NCBI RefSeq assembly: GCF_030730205.1
Contig: NZ_JANQVQ010000029.1
Coordinates: forward strand, 70,666 to 128,524
Reading direction: 5' to 3'
DNA: 57,859 nucleotides
Origin: Paraglaciecola sp.
Lineage (GTDB): Bacteria > Pseudomonadota > Gammaproteobacteria > Enterobacterales > Alteromonadaceae
A program made the position numbers and the translations under genes. Numbering within the stretch: the stretch's first letter is position 1; every line of letters begins with the position of its first letter. The notes beneath the pieces were generated by a model. The model was given only the letters and a program-made list of their open reading frames with translations, had not been told where the DNA came from and did no database searches. Positions 35,505 through 45,821 of this stretch are shown piece after piece.

Positions 35505-35523
35505 GATGTTATATTATAACATC
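35505..35523. promoter_or_regulatory. Perfect Zur-type palindrome
   Basis: GATGTTATATTATAACATC is a perfect 9-1-9 palindrome whose core GTTATA-N-TATAAC matches the Zur box of gammaproteobacteria. It ends one base before the ATG at 35525, so bound Zur would cover the promoter or start region. A -10-like TTTATAT lies just upstream (about 35498-35504). This implies zinc repression of the two genes that follow. Confidence 0.82.
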
Positions 35524-35524
35524 T

Positions 35525-35836
35525 ATGCAAGCTCATACTTTACATCAATACAGAAAATCAAGCACGGTGCTGAAATATGCACTGGTATTGTCGGCTGTAT
35601 TGTTGATTTTAATGGGCAATATCACTGCAAGGCATGATTCCTCCCATATCGTAAAAGCCGATCAGCATTGCGTGTTGTGCTTAACCTCGCATAACTTAGA
35701 TCACGCAGTGTTATTTAATGCTTTCAAATCAAACGTACTTGCGCAAACGTTTATCCAACAATTTAAGGCACAACAGCACGTTATAGCATCGCTGCCTTTA
35801 ACTTTCGGCAATAGAGACCCACCACAGTTCAACTGA
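35525..35836 (+). CDS. Small exported protein of the zinc-uptake locus (DUF2946/DUF2607-like)
   Basis: 103 residues. A basic N-terminus, a hydrophobic segment (LKYALVLSAVLLILMGNITA, about 17-36) and a HCVLC motif near residue 48 with further histidines (H38, H41, H55, H60) give it the look of DUF2946/DUF2607-type exported proteins, which often stand next to TonB-dependent receptors and may bind metal. Function unknown. The ATG lies one base after the Zur palindrome and has no usual ribosome-binding site, so the transcript may be nearly leaderless or the true start may be later. The ZnuD-like gene follows after 82 bases. Confidence 0.6.
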   Translation: MQAHTLHQYRKSSTVLKYALVLSAVLLILMGNITARHDSSHIVKADQHCVLCLTSHNLDHAVLFNAFKSNVLAQTFIQQFKAQQHVIASLPLTFGNRDPPQFN

Positions 35837-35918
35837 TTTTTTTAATTTACGGTTTACTCACTATTTTTCGGTTGCGTTAGCGCATATCGAATCGTTTATA
35901 TGTAAAAGAGATCACGAA

Positions 35919-38033
35919 ATGAACATGAAATATTCCGCCATTCTAGTGGCAGTAATTGCTGCGTTTGGCGCAAAAGCGCAAGAAAAAGACATTCAAAAAG
36001 ACGAGCATGACGTCGAAACCTTAATAATCAGTGCCTCTCCCTTAAAACGCACCGTATTAGAATCAAGTACCCCGGTTACAATCATCAGTGGTGAAGAACT
36101 CGATCAGAATCAAGCGGCTACCTTAGGTGAAACCCTAAGAAATGTACCTGGCGTCCATGGCTCATATTTTGGTCCAGTTGCCAGTAGCCCTATCATTAGG
36201 GGACTAGATGGCCCTCGGATTAAAGTGGTACAAAATGGACTAGATGCATCTGACGCTTCCAGAGTTGGGCCGGATCACCAAGTTGCAAGTGAAACGTCAA
36301 CAGCGAGTCAGATAGAAGTCCTGCGGGGCCCTGCAACCCTACTTTACGGGAGTGGTGCTATTGGTGGTGTGGTGAATGTGGTAGATAACCGCTTACCCCT
36401 AGTTCGATCTGAAGGCTTCAGTGGAGAAGTGTTTGCTCAGTACAATGATGTCGCTGACGCAACAACGTTTTCTACCGATATTAATGGTGGCAGTGACAAT
36501 CTTGCATGGCATTTTGATGCCTATGATCGTAGCACTAGTGATTTTACCATTCCTGTTCCTGCCGACATTAATGAGACTGGCGGGCGTTCAACGCTAAAGA
36601 ATTCTGCCCTTGATGCAGATGGGTTTACCCTTGGTGGCGCATGGATTAATGATAATACTCGCGCTGCCTTGTCATATGGTCGTATGAATTCTGAATATGG
36701 CATTGTAGGCGAAGAAGGCGTCTTCATTAAACTCAAGCAAGACCGCTACCAAGGTGTCGTTGATTGGAATAATTTGTCTGGTTTTTTCAATTCGGTTCAT
36801 TGGCAGAATGGTTTTACCGATTACCAGCATTCTGAATTTGAAGGGGATGAGATTGGTACCACTTTTAAGAATGAATCATTTGAATCGAGATTGTGGGCCG
36901 AACACGCTTTAATTAATGGTTGGAAAGGTGTGGCAGGTGTTCACTACAACCACCTTGATTTTTCAGCCATTGGTGAAGAAGCCTTTACGCCTCCAACAGT
37001 AACCGACAGTGTTGCTGTGTTTTTAATGGAGGAACGCAAAGCAGGTCCCTTGTTATGGCAATTAGGCACGAGGCTTGAGCAATCGAGTCATGACGTAGAT
37101 AATGACTTCTTTGCAGAAAAACCTACCCAAGATATCGTTTCTTTTGATAAAAAAGATTATACCGCGGTGTCTGGCTCTGCAGGGGTAGTATGGAGTATTG
37201 ATGGGCAAAATTCTTTAGCGTTTAATTATGCATATTCGGAACGCGCGCCATCTGCTTCAGAAATCTTTTCCTATGGTCCTCATATCGGCTCAAAAACCTT
37301 TGAAATAGGTGGAGGCTTTGAATTAGCCCAGCTAAACGATGAATACACCGTGGTTCAGAGCGCTGCTGACATGAACAAAGAAGTATCAAATAATATCGAC
37401 GTAACTTACCGCTATAATGCACAAGTATGGAATGCCAGTTTTAGTCTATTTAATAATCAGGTAAGTGACTATATATTTGAACAACGCACCGATTTGGTCT
37501 TCGATGGCGAAGTACTAGTTACCGAAGCCGCATTTGCCCAAACTATCCTTGAAAACGGTGAACCAGAAGATGAGGCGGCAGGATTGCCGGTTATTATTTT
37601 CAGTCAACAAGATGCTAGGCTTTATGGTTTTGAAGCGCAGCTCGATTGGCATTTAAACGAAGAATTACGCCTAGAAGTTTTTACAGATTACACTCGAGCC
37701 AAATTGGATTCTGGAGGTAATGTTCCTCGCATTCCGCCGATGAGAATAGGCAGTTCATTGCATTACGAATATGACAATTGGCATGCCGAGCTTGAAGTGA
37801 TTCGCAATAGTAAGCAGGATAAAGTCGCGGCGTACGAAACAGATACCGATGGCTTCACCATGCTGTCAGCTTCCGCTAATTATTATCTTGATTTAGACGC
37901 TGTAGACATGACTATCTATTTAAAAGGTGACAACCTAACCGACCAAGAAGGTCGAGTGCATTCTTCATATCTAAAAGACGAGGCGCCCTTACCTGGACGT
38001 GCTTTTTCAATTGGTGTAAGAGCTAGGTTCTAA
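35919..38033 (+). CDS. znuD: TonB-dependent outer-membrane receptor, ZnuD-like (zinc)
   Basis: 704 residues with a signal peptide ending near AFGAKA-Q. The plug domain (about 35-155) has VPGVHGSYFGPVASSPIIRGLDGPRIKVVQNG and IEVLRGPATLLYGSGAIGGVVNVVD, which closely follow ZnuD of Neisseria. The 22-strand barrel ends in ...GVRARF with the terminal Phe needed for outer-membrane insertion. The expected role is TonB-powered uptake of zinc (possibly other metals) through the outer membrane. Zinc is supported by the Zur palindrome upstream. Unlike some ZnuD proteins I see no strongly His-rich outer loop. A terminator follows the stop. Confidence 0.85.
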   Translation: MNMKYSAILVAVIAAFGAKAQEKDIQKDEHDVETLIISASPLKRTVLESSTPVTIISGEELDQNQAATLGETLRNVPGVHGSYFGPVASSPIIRGLDGPRIKVVQNGLDASDASRVGPDHQVASETSTASQIEVLRGPATLLYGSGAIGGVVNVVDNRLPLVRSEGFSGEVFAQYNDVADATTFSTDINGGSDNLAWHFDAYDRSTSDFTIPVPADINETGGRSTLKNSALDADGFTLGGAWINDNTRAALSYGRMNSEYGIVGEEGVFIKLKQDRYQGVVDWNNLSGFFNSVHWQNGFTDYQHSEFEGDEIGTTFKNESFESRLWAEHALINGWKGVAGVHYNHLDFSAIGEEAFTPPTVTDSVAVFLMEERKAGPLLWQLGTRLEQSSHDVDNDFFAEKPTQDIVSFDKKDYTAVSGSAGVVWSIDGQNSLAFNYAYSERAPSASEIFSYGPHIGSKTFEIGGGFELAQLNDEYTVVQSAADMNKEVSNNIDVTYRYNAQVWNASFSLFNNQVSDYIFEQRTDLVFDGEVLVTEAAFAQTILENGEPEDEAAGLPVIIFSQQDARLYGFEAQLDWHLNEELRLEVFTDYTRAKLDSGGNVPRIPPMRIGSSLHYEYDNWHAELEVIRNSKQDKVAAYETDTDGFTMLSASANYYLDLDAVDMTIYLKGDNLTDQEGRVHSSYLKDEAPLPGRAFSIGVRARF

Positions 38034-38039
38034 TGATAG

Positions 38040-38067
38040 AAGGCGGGTAGCGAAAGTTATCCGCCTT
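38040..38067 (+). terminator. Terminator after the ZnuD-like gene
   Basis: AAGGCGG (38040-38046) pairs with CCGCCTT (38061-38067) across a 14-base loop that can itself pair partly. TTCATT follows. It starts within 7 bases of the stop codon. Confidence 0.7.
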
Positions 38068-38108
38068 TCATTAAGGTGTTTTACATCAAGCAATGTAGAT
38101 AAAGCGTT

Positions 38109-38330
38109 TCACTCGTCTAACAGTTTGTTTTCACGAATTTTTAGCTCACCTAACTCAAAGGTAATTTCCGTCTCACGCCGTTTTACCTGCGCATAACTCA
38201 AAGAATGACGAGCAGCGCTATGGGGGGCATGTTTGGCTTGTTTATTGCGTTCCGCGCTATCTAATAACTCCAGTTTTCTGCAAACCGTCCTAAGGATTAA
38301 ATATTCGCACTCAATCCCATTTGCGTGCAT
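38109..38330 (-). CDS. Small hypothetical protein, predicted helical
   Basis: 73 residues, with no membrane segment or signal peptide. It is rich in charged residues and looks largely helical (AQVKRRETEITFELGELKIRENKLL could form a coiled coil). The N-terminal third has three cysteines (C8, C17 and, within the start, one more). I do not recognise a family. The frame stands alone in a 665-base gap; GAG precedes the ATG. Amino-acid make-up looks protein-like but the length is short enough for chance. Confidence 0.35.
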   Translation of the reverse strand: MHANGIECEYLILRTVCRKLELLDSAERNKQAKHAPHSAARHSLSYAQVKRRETEITFELGELKIRENKLLDE

Positions 38331-38698
38331 TGCTCAAAGGTGAGAACTGCATTTTACTAGTTGTTTTGACGGATAAGTTGCTTGATTACATCAACTTGTT
38401 CCGTATTAGACTTTCCACTTCACATCTGCTGAAGCTGCCTAATTCTTATTTTTATTGGATTGGCATAAAAAAATCGTAGTAGAAATTTTTGAAGGCGAGA
38501 GTCTACAAAAAAATGTGCTATTTGCTAAAAGATTGTTAAACCCCAGCTTGTTCAAAACAAAAAAAATTAATTGCTAAACCACTTGTTTGTATTATGTAAA
38601 AGTAGTTTTGACCCTAAAAAATTTTGTTTTTTAGCAAGATAACTTTTAAAAAAGTAACGTTTGATGCTCAATGTTAAAAAAAGATTAAGGAATATTGT
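38331..38698. other. AT-rich intergenic region, 368 bases
   Basis: No open frame or clear repeat is seen here. The right part is very AT-rich with A-tracts and T-tracts, typical of an upstream promoter area for the SGNH lipoprotein gene. AAGGA lies 7 bases before the ATG at 38699. Confidence 0.5.
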
Positions 38699-40015
38699 AT
38701 GGGAACGCAATCTCGAATTTGTTTAATAGTATTGGTCTGTTACTCATTACTTTTTGCTTGCTCAAATCAAGGTGTTACTTTATCCAGAGCAAACCAGCAA
38801 GAGATCTCAATCAAACAAATTGAACTCGTTAACTCGTCAAATAGAGCTCCGTGGAAATTAGCCCTCGTAGCTAACGAACAACAGTTGTTAGTCGATGAAC
38901 TACCTGCTCAATTCGCTAATGGCAAGGTTATGTTAGATTTAGCTGCTTATTTAAAAGAAAATGATGCACTACAACTTCACTTCAATGAGGCTTGGTCTTC
39001 TGGCACATATTTCACTAATGGCAGTCTAGACTTAAGGGATTATAGACAAGAAGGTACCCTGGAATTTGATCTTAAAATTGATCAAATCGAAAAAGGCAAA
39101 CTTGATTTAATCGTCAATTGTGAAATGCATTGCACAAAAGCCTACCGACTGAGGGAGTGGGCACAAACACATCAGCAACAGGGTTGGCAGCATCTATCAA
39201 TCGACCTTAGCTGTCTAATCGATGATGCCGATGATCTTAGCCATGTTCATCGCCCGTTTCAGCTAAGTACTGGTGGAGAAGGACAAATTGCATTTGCCAA
39301 TGTCAGGTTCAAGGCACAGGGTCACAGTAATATGCCATGCCCAAGTGCCATAGAGTTGGCAACCACCCCCAGTACCTTAAATGAATATTGGTCAGTTGAA
39401 TGGTGGCTACCACGTCACAACCAAAAAGTGGCACAAGCCAAACAAGGTAGTGCTGAACTTATAATGATTGGAGATTCAATAACCCATGGTTGGGAAAATG
39501 AAGGCAAAGAGGTTTGGAATAAGCACTTTGCTGATATTAAAACGTTAAATTTAGGCTATAGCGGTGATCGTACCGAAAATGTAATTTGGCGCCTACAACA
39601 CGGGGAGTTAGGTAACACTGAACCTGCGCTCGTCGTAATGATGATTGGTACCAATAATACCGGTCACAGAATGGATTCCCCTCAAGCCATTGCCGCCGGT
39701 GTGACGAAAATTGTTGATGAGCTACAACAACAATTACCACAGGCTAAAATCCTGTTACTCGAAATATTTCCACGAGATGCAGAGCCTGATTCAGCAATGC
39801 GACTTAACAATCAAGTGGCGAGTGATTTAATCGCAGAATTAGCTAAAAAACGAGGCTTGCTGTTTGCTAACTTCAATGCCGATTTTTTAAGCGTAAATGG
39901 CACTTTAACAAAAGAAATGATGCCGGATCTCCTTCATCCCAAAGCATTAGGATACGAGATATGGGCCAAACAACTTAGGCCTTTTGTTGATCAATATGTC
40001 CGGAAAAAAGAGTAA
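38699..40015 (+). CDS. SGNH/GDSL esterase lipoprotein with N-terminal beta-sandwich domain
   Basis: 438 residues. A lipoprotein signal ends at the lipobox LLFA-C21. Residues ~35-205 form a predicted beta-sandwich that resembles the ExoP-type galactose-binding domain found at the end of marine GH3 glucosidases. A linker then leads to an SGNH hydrolase domain (about 230-435): nucleophile S260 (MIGDSITHGW), G in GYSGDRTENV, N319 or N320 (IGTNN) and the D410/H413 dyad (DLLHPKALGYEIW). It is closest to the PAF-acetylhydrolase-like SGNH branch. A membrane-anchored carbohydrate esterase or deacetylase is plausible; the substrate is unknown. AAGGA precedes the start. Confidence 0.82.
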   Translation: MGTQSRICLIVLVCYSLLFACSNQGVTLSRANQQEISIKQIELVNSSNRAPWKLALVANEQQLLVDELPAQFANGKVMLDLAAYLKENDALQLHFNEAWSSGTYFTNGSLDLRDYRQEGTLEFDLKIDQIEKGKLDLIVNCEMHCTKAYRLREWAQTHQQQGWQHLSIDLSCLIDDADDLSHVHRPFQLSTGGEGQIAFANVRFKAQGHSNMPCPSAIELATTPSTLNEYWSVEWWLPRHNQKVAQAKQGSAELIMIGDSITHGWENEGKEVWNKHFADIKTLNLGYSGDRTENVIWRLQHGELGNTEPALVVMMIGTNNTGHRMDSPQAIAAGVTKIVDELQQQLPQAKILLLEIFPRDAEPDSAMRLNNQVASDLIAELAKKRGLLFANFNADFLSVNGTLTKEMMPDLLHPKALGYEIWAKQLRPFVDQYVRKKE

Positions 40016-40051
40016 AGTCTGCTCACCACTTCATGCCAGCGGCGGTGCTGC

Positions 40052-40807
40052 TTACATTGTTCTACAGAACACTTGTTTAGCAGGCGTACGTATCGGGTTA
40101 TCTGCTAATCCTCGGTACAAGGTAAGAAAGACTTTCGCAAAGTGCTTTGGCCGAGTTTGCACTAAACAATGTGGGCCTCTGATTTTTTGCTCAGCATGTT
40201 GGCTAAAAACCCGTTTGATAGCTGCTGACGCCTGACAACTGACTAGTCTGTCTTGTTTAGCGGTAACGATCAAACAGGGCACATCCATGATTAAATTTGG
40301 TTGTGGTAGTTGATGTATTAACCTCAGTCTATTTTTTAAAAATGCCCCAGGCAATGCCGTTAAATTATGGATAAAGGGATTCGTCAGTTTATTTTTTAGC
40401 AACAGTTTCATTGCTAAACCACCAACCAAAACTTTAGCCAGAAATGTTGTGTTCAATAAACGCAGCGGCATAAAGCGAGCGAATGATAGTAAACGTGAGG
40501 GTTGGGTAATAAAACTTGCGCCAAAGACAACATAGACAAATTTCTTGGGTGCTAAGCGGCATAATTCATAGGCGGTTCGGCCGGAAAAAGACTCTGCTAA
40601 AATCACATAACGTTTATCGCTAAGCGTGGCTAAAACGTGTTTCGCAATTTCACTGTGATCCGTAAATAACGCCTCAGGGAGAGGCGCGAGTTGTACCTTA
40701 ATATTACTGGGTAATACATCAAGTAAGGGGGCATACAATTTCCCTGAGCCGTCGATACCAGGCAATAATAACAACGTCGGGGCCTCATATGAGATATGAT
40801 TTTTCAA
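40052..40807 (-). CDS. Alpha/beta-hydrolase fold protein
   Basis: 251 residues. The oxyanion region LLLLPGIDGSGKLYAPL is at the start, the nucleophile elbow is AESFSG (Ser between E and F), the acid is likely Asp in VTAKQDRLVS, and the His is in GPHCLVQTRP. The fold and triad are those of small esterases or thioesterases; the elbow differs from the common GxSxG form. No signal peptide is seen. Substrate unknown. It converges with the SGNH gene and diverges from the universal stress gene, sharing the region with the FNR box. Confidence 0.75.
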   Translation of the reverse strand: MKNHISYEAPTLLLLPGIDGSGKLYAPLLDVLPSNIKVQLAPLPEALFTDHSEIAKHVLATLSDKRYVILAESFSGRTAYELCRLAPKKFVYVVFGASFITQPSRLLSFARFMPLRLLNTTFLAKVLVGGLAMKLLLKNKLTNPFIHNLTALPGAFLKNRLRLIHQLPQPNLIMDVPCLIVTAKQDRLVSCQASAAIKRVFSQHAEQKIRGPHCLVQTRPKHFAKVFLTLYRGLADNPIRTPAKQVFCRTM

Positions 40808-40961
40808 TGACTTTAATCGTCCTTTTACAGCAAGTTTTTTCTTCCATGGATCTTATTAATAAGTAGATACAAGAGAAACGATAAGGATGGAAAATTATCC
40901 CTTTCGCAGCAGTTTAATCAAGTCATTTTTCAGTAAAACTAGCTTATTGTGCTGGATCTTT

Positions 40962-40975
40962 TTGATTTGGATCAA
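40962..40975. promoter_or_regulatory. Perfect FNR/ANR box
   Basis: TTGAT-TTGG-ATCAA matches the FNR consensus TTGAT-N4-ATCAA at every fixed position. It lies 104 bases before the universal stress gene start at 41079 and 155 bases before the start of the divergent hydrolase gene. Oxygen-dependent control of the stress gene is likely, as is common for usp genes in other proteobacteria. Confidence 0.75.
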
Positions 40976-41078
40976 AATCTTTTGGCCAATAAGGTATCTA
41001 ATAAGATAACGGTACAATAAATAGGCTAATCTATCTATTGGTATGCTTGTTTAACAAACCATCACGGTGAGGTATTAC

Positions 41079-41501
41079 ATGAGTTATTATTCAAACATTC
41101 TTGTTGCAGTCGATATTTTTGCCCAAAGTAATGTGGTCATTGAAAAAGCATTAAATATTGCAAAGTCCCCTAAAAACCTAAGTATTATCTATGTCACCGT
41201 GCCAATGGTTAACTATCAACCTTTTGGTATGGCGTATGAAGGTGATTTTTTTAATGATCTGTGTTTACAGAGCAAAGAAAAATTAAAAGAAATTGCTCAG
41301 ACTTATGCTATTCCTAGTGCGCAAATATATAGTCCTGTGGGTAATCCAGCCGATGAAATACATACTATTGCACAAGACATTAATGCTGATCTTATTGTGA
41401 TGGGTACGCATGGTCGCAGCGGTTTAAAATTGCTTTTAGGCTCAACTGCCAACGGCGTGTTACATGGTGTTAAATGCGATGTACTTGCCGTAAAAGTGTA
41501 G
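41079..41501 (+). CDS. Single-domain universal stress protein (UspA family)
   Basis: 140 residues with the Usp fold: strand YSNILVAVDIF at the start and the ATP-binding signature GTHGRSGLKLLLGSTANGVLHGVKCDVLAVK at the end. The intact G-2x-G-9x-G-S/T motif suggests nucleotide binding. The likely role is survival under oxygen limitation or other stress, supported by the perfect FNR box upstream. I chose ATG 41079, which has GAGG 6-7 bases before it, over GTG 41067, which contains that site. Confidence 0.88.
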   Translation: MSYYSNILVAVDIFAQSNVVIEKALNIAKSPKNLSIIYVTVPMVNYQPFGMAYEGDFFNDLCLQSKEKLKEIAQTYAIPSAQIYSPVGNPADEIHTIAQDINADLIVMGTHGRSGLKLLLGSTANGVLHGVKCDVLAVKV

Positions 41502-41618
41502 GTGTTTAATGGTCATATCGGCTTGAATGCTGACAGCTAATATGGCGATAAACGCCCTATTATTAACAACTCGCCTATTGAGAAGTCAGGTGCCTAGCAA
41601 CGCTTTCGAGGGCTCAAA

Positions 41619-42929
41619 ATGGTTTCTTCAAATACACGATATGTTAGCCAACTTACCAGAAACACACTGGCTTTGATTCTCGCTGGAGGCAAGGGCAGTC
41701 GTCTGTTCGAACTGACGCAATCTCAAGCCAAACCTGCCTTACATTTTGGTGGTAAATTTCGAGTAATTGACTTTCCACTGTCTAATTGTGTCAATTCTGG
41801 TATCAAACAAATTGGCGTGATGACCCAATACAAAGCGCATTCACTGATTCGTCATTTAGCCTGTGGTTGGGGGCATATGAATCGTGATCTGGGTGAATTT
41901 GTTGAATTGTTGCCCGCCTCACAACAACAGTCTGAGCATTGGTACGAAGGCACAGCTAACGCTTTATATCAAAATATTGAATTTATTCGTGAGCATAATC
42001 CTAAACAGGTTTTGGTGCTCTCTGGAGATCACGTATATAAAATGGATTATGCGGATATGTTGGCTCAACATGTCCAAACTGGCGCAGATTTGACCGTTTC
42101 ATGTATTGAGGTTCCAATCGAAGCCGCCGCCGGGGCCTTTGGTGTGATGTGCGTTAATAAGGGTAACCGCATCCTAAAATTTCAAGAAAAACCTGAGCAT
42201 CCCTGTACGTTAGATGAACGAGCAGGCTACACCTTAGCGTCTATGGGAAATTATGTATTTAACACGGAGTTTCTGATTGAACAGCTACTCAAAGATGCAA
42301 GCAATCCCGATTCAGAACATGACTTTGGTAAAGACATTATTCCGGCATCTATCGACAACAACAAGGTCTTAGCATTTCGGTTTCATGATATTGAAAACCA
42401 TCAACAGCCTTATTGGCGAGATGTAGGTACTATTGATTCATTTTATGCCGCAAATATGGATTTAATTGCCGTAACACCGCAACTTAATATATACGATGAT
42501 GGTTGGCCTATTTGGACTCATCAAAGGCAATCACCACCAGCAAAGTTTATTTTTAATCAGCCAACTAGGCGAGGATTTGCGGTAGATTCCACCGTATCAG
42601 GTGGATGTATTATTTCTGGCGCAATGATAGAACGTTCATTACTTTTTTCTGATGTACACGTGCATTCTTACAGTCATATTGAAGAATCTGTCATTATGCC
42701 TAAAGTCAATATTGCCAGACATGTCAAAATTAAACACGCCATCATTGATTCTGGCTGCAATATTCCTAGTGGTATGGAAATAGGTATTGACCGAGATGCT
42801 GACATTCAACGAGGGTTTCGCATCAGCCAAGAAGGAGTCGTTCTGGTTACACAAGGTATGTTAGATGCCTTAGAAATAGATAACTCGATAAGCCACAAAG
42901 TAAAAATAAACAGTCCTGTCAGCGTTTAA
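41619..42929 (+). CDS. glgC: Glucose-1-phosphate adenylyltransferase GlgC
   Basis: 436 residues. An N-terminal nucleotidyltransferase domain has [31 protein letters not shown] and [10 protein letters not shown]-terminal left-handed beta-helix follows. The enzyme makes ADP-glucose from glucose-1-phosphate and ATP, the committed step of bacterial glycogen synthesis. GAGGG precedes the ATG. No glgA, glgB or glgP gene lies beside it, so it stands apart from a glycogen operon in this window. It follows the stress gene by 117 bases on the same strand. Confidence 0.95.
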   Translation: MVSSNTRYVSQLTRNTLALILAGGKGSRLFELTQSQAKPALHFGGKFRVIDFPLSNCVNSGIKQIGVMTQYKAHSLIRHLACGWGHMNRDLGEFVELLPASQQQSEHWYEGTANALYQNIEFIREHNPKQVLVLSGDHVYKMDYADMLAQHVQTGADLTVSCIEVPIEAAAGAFGVMCVNKGNRILKFQEKPEHPCTLDERAGYTLASMGNYVFNTEFLIEQLLKDASNPDSEHDFGKDIIPASIDNNKVLAFRFHDIENHQQPYWRDVGTIDSFYAANMDLIAVTPQLNIYDDGWPIWTHQRQSPPAKFIFNQPTRRGFAVDSTVSGGCIISGAMIERSLLFSDVHVHSYSHIEESVIMPKVNIARHVKIKHAIIDSGCNIPSGMEIGIDRDADIQRGFRISQEGVVLVTQGMLDALEIDNSISHKVKINSPVSV

Positions 42930-43012
42930 ATCAGAGGACTTTGTGGCAAAAAACATCAACACCTGAGCTAATCGCCTGAGTTACTTCTCAAGCATTTAAT
43001 GCTTTGCATAGC

Positions 43013-43046
43013 GGGGCGAGTAAACATAAAGTGGTTTGCTCGCCCC
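43013..43046. terminator. Strong hairpin between convergent glgC and pobA
   Basis: GGGGCGAGTAAAC (43013-43025) pairs with GTTTGCTCGCCCC (43034-43046), 13 pairs with one G-U, loop of 8. No T-run follows on either strand, but the stem is very stable and lies between convergent genes. A smaller AAGCAT/ATGCTT stem lies just to the left. Confidence 0.6.
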
Positions 43047-43066
43047 AGACAATCGCTTTCTATCAA

Positions 43067-44284
<1,218 letters not shown>

Positions 44285-44418
44285 TTATCCAACTCGTTTT
44301 ATAACCTAGGCTTATCATGCTTTTTTTATCGACAACTATTAATTCACATACGCGTTAACTTATTGTACTTTTGCGTCATATTAAGCATGGGTAGAAAATG
44401 AGGTTAAGGGTAAAGTTA

Positions 44419-45303
44419 ATGAATAAAAGTCCTATTCCTTTTTACGATCTGTATGGCGAGGCCTTTATTCGCCAAGAGCCAAATTTAGTGCATGTAGAGG
44501 ATATTGCCTATCGCAGTCGCGGTTTAGGCTGGGAAATTGCACCTCATCGGCACAATCGCCTTTCCCAAGTGGTCGTGGTCTTTGACAATCATTGGTCGGT
44601 GGAGCTTGACGATACTTCCCATCAACTCAGTGGCAATTGGTTGGTGTTGATCCCCGCAGGAGTTGTACATAGTTTTCATTTTGCGCCAAATACTCAAGGT
44701 TTTGTGCTCTCAATCAACGATGCATTAGTAAGTGGTAAGCAAGGGGACGAGACGCAGCCTCTTGCAGATTTAGTTTGGCAAGCACAAGCAGTTCAATTTA
44801 AAGATCAACAGCAGATAAAGCGTTTTTGTACTTACATTAATTTGCTACAACATGAGTTAAACGCGGATGAATTGGCGCAAAATATGGCAGTTTCCCAATT
44901 GGTGCAATTAATCTTACTCACCATACTGCGTCAACAACGATTAGAGGCTATGAAGGTCAGCAGTGTGAGTCGCGAGTCTACTGTGTTACTCAATTTTCGG
45001 GCCTTAATAGAGCAACATTACAATCAACATCTAGCGGTAAAAGACTACGCTGCGCATTTACACATTTCAGTTTCAAAACTCAATCGTTTGTGCCAAACAT
45101 TACTGAATAACTCTCCTAAAGCCATTATTCACCAACGCTTAGTGATTGAAGCAAAGCGCCGTTTGATCTACACCAAACAAAGCGTTGAAGAGATAGCAGA
45201 AGAGTTGGGGTTTAGTGATCCTGCGTATTTTAGTCGTTTTTTTAAACAATTGGTGGGCACCACTGCAGGGTGTTTTCGCCAACAGGGTAATATCAACGAA
45301 TAA
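44419..45303 (+). CDS. pobR: AraC-family regulator of pobA (PobR type)
   Basis: 294 residues. An N-terminal cupin sensor (about 20-130, with GLGWEIAPHRHNRLSQVVVV) is followed by two AraC helix-turn-helix motifs at the C-terminus (about 190-290, with FSDPAYFSRFFKQLVG). AraC-type PobR activates pobA in response to 4-hydroxybenzoate. The divergent pairing with pobA supports this. Start uncertain: ATG 44419 has AAGGG about 8-9 bases before it; ATG 44398 would add seven residues. The 117-137 base gap should hold both promoters. Confidence 0.85.
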   Translation: MNKSPIPFYDLYGEAFIRQEPNLVHVEDIAYRSRGLGWEIAPHRHNRLSQVVVVFDNHWSVELDDTSHQLSGNWLVLIPAGVVHSFHFAPNTQGFVLSINDALVSGKQGDETQPLADLVWQAQAVQFKDQQQIKRFCTYINLLQHELNADELAQNMAVSQLVQLILLTILRQQRLEAMKVSSVSRESTVLLNFRALIEQHYNQHLAVKDYAAHLHISVSKLNRLCQTLLNNSPKAIIHQRLVIEAKRRLIYTKQSVEEIAEELGFSDPAYFSRFFKQLVGTTAGCFRQQGNINE

Positions 45304-45361
45304 GGGACGTGTTGATATTTACACGAATTGAGCAAAGCTAAACAACGAGTTAGCCTGCGGT

Positions 45362-45634
45362 TTACTGCTTATTGTCGGCGCTGGTTTGCACTTTGTTACT
45401 GTGCTTTTGAGCAATGACGTCTTGAATAATCGCATACACATTATAAATAGTTAACGCAAAGCAGATCACCGCGATAAATGCAGTAGACAAAAATAGCACG
45501 ACCATATACCCATAGGTGTAGTAGGCAAAAGCGGCGCAGATTAGGCCGATGAAAAACTCAATAAAACCTGCTTCGATGTTAGTTTTAATATTGGTCTTTA
45601 TTGGCTGCGCGTAGTGATTAATTTTAACCGACAT
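45362..45634 (-). CDS. Small membrane protein of unknown function
   Basis: 90 residues with two adjacent hydrophobic segments (AGFIEFFIGLICAAFAYYTY and MVVLFLSTAFIAVICFAL), giving a likely hairpin in the inner membrane with a hydrophilic C-terminal tail. GGAG lies upstream of the ATG. No family recognised. It converges with pobR and probably has no part in aromatic catabolism. Confidence 0.55.
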   Translation of the reverse strand: MSVKINHYAQPIKTNIKTNIEAGFIEFFIGLICAAFAYYTYGYMVVLFLSTAFIAVICFALTIYNVYAIIQDVIAQKHSNKVQTSADNKQ

Positions 45635-45821
45635 TTCTTTCTCCTTACTTCGACGGTGTACCCAAGGTAACAGAACTAAGCCTTACATCGATTGACTACT
45701 TCAAAATTTACATTGTCTATGATGACACTTCGGTGTTTTAGCACAGTTTGTAAGCTGGTGTACAGGTTAATATTGCTCCCTAAACTCAGTGTCGTTTTTC
45801 AGTTTACTTGGGGTGTTTGTA

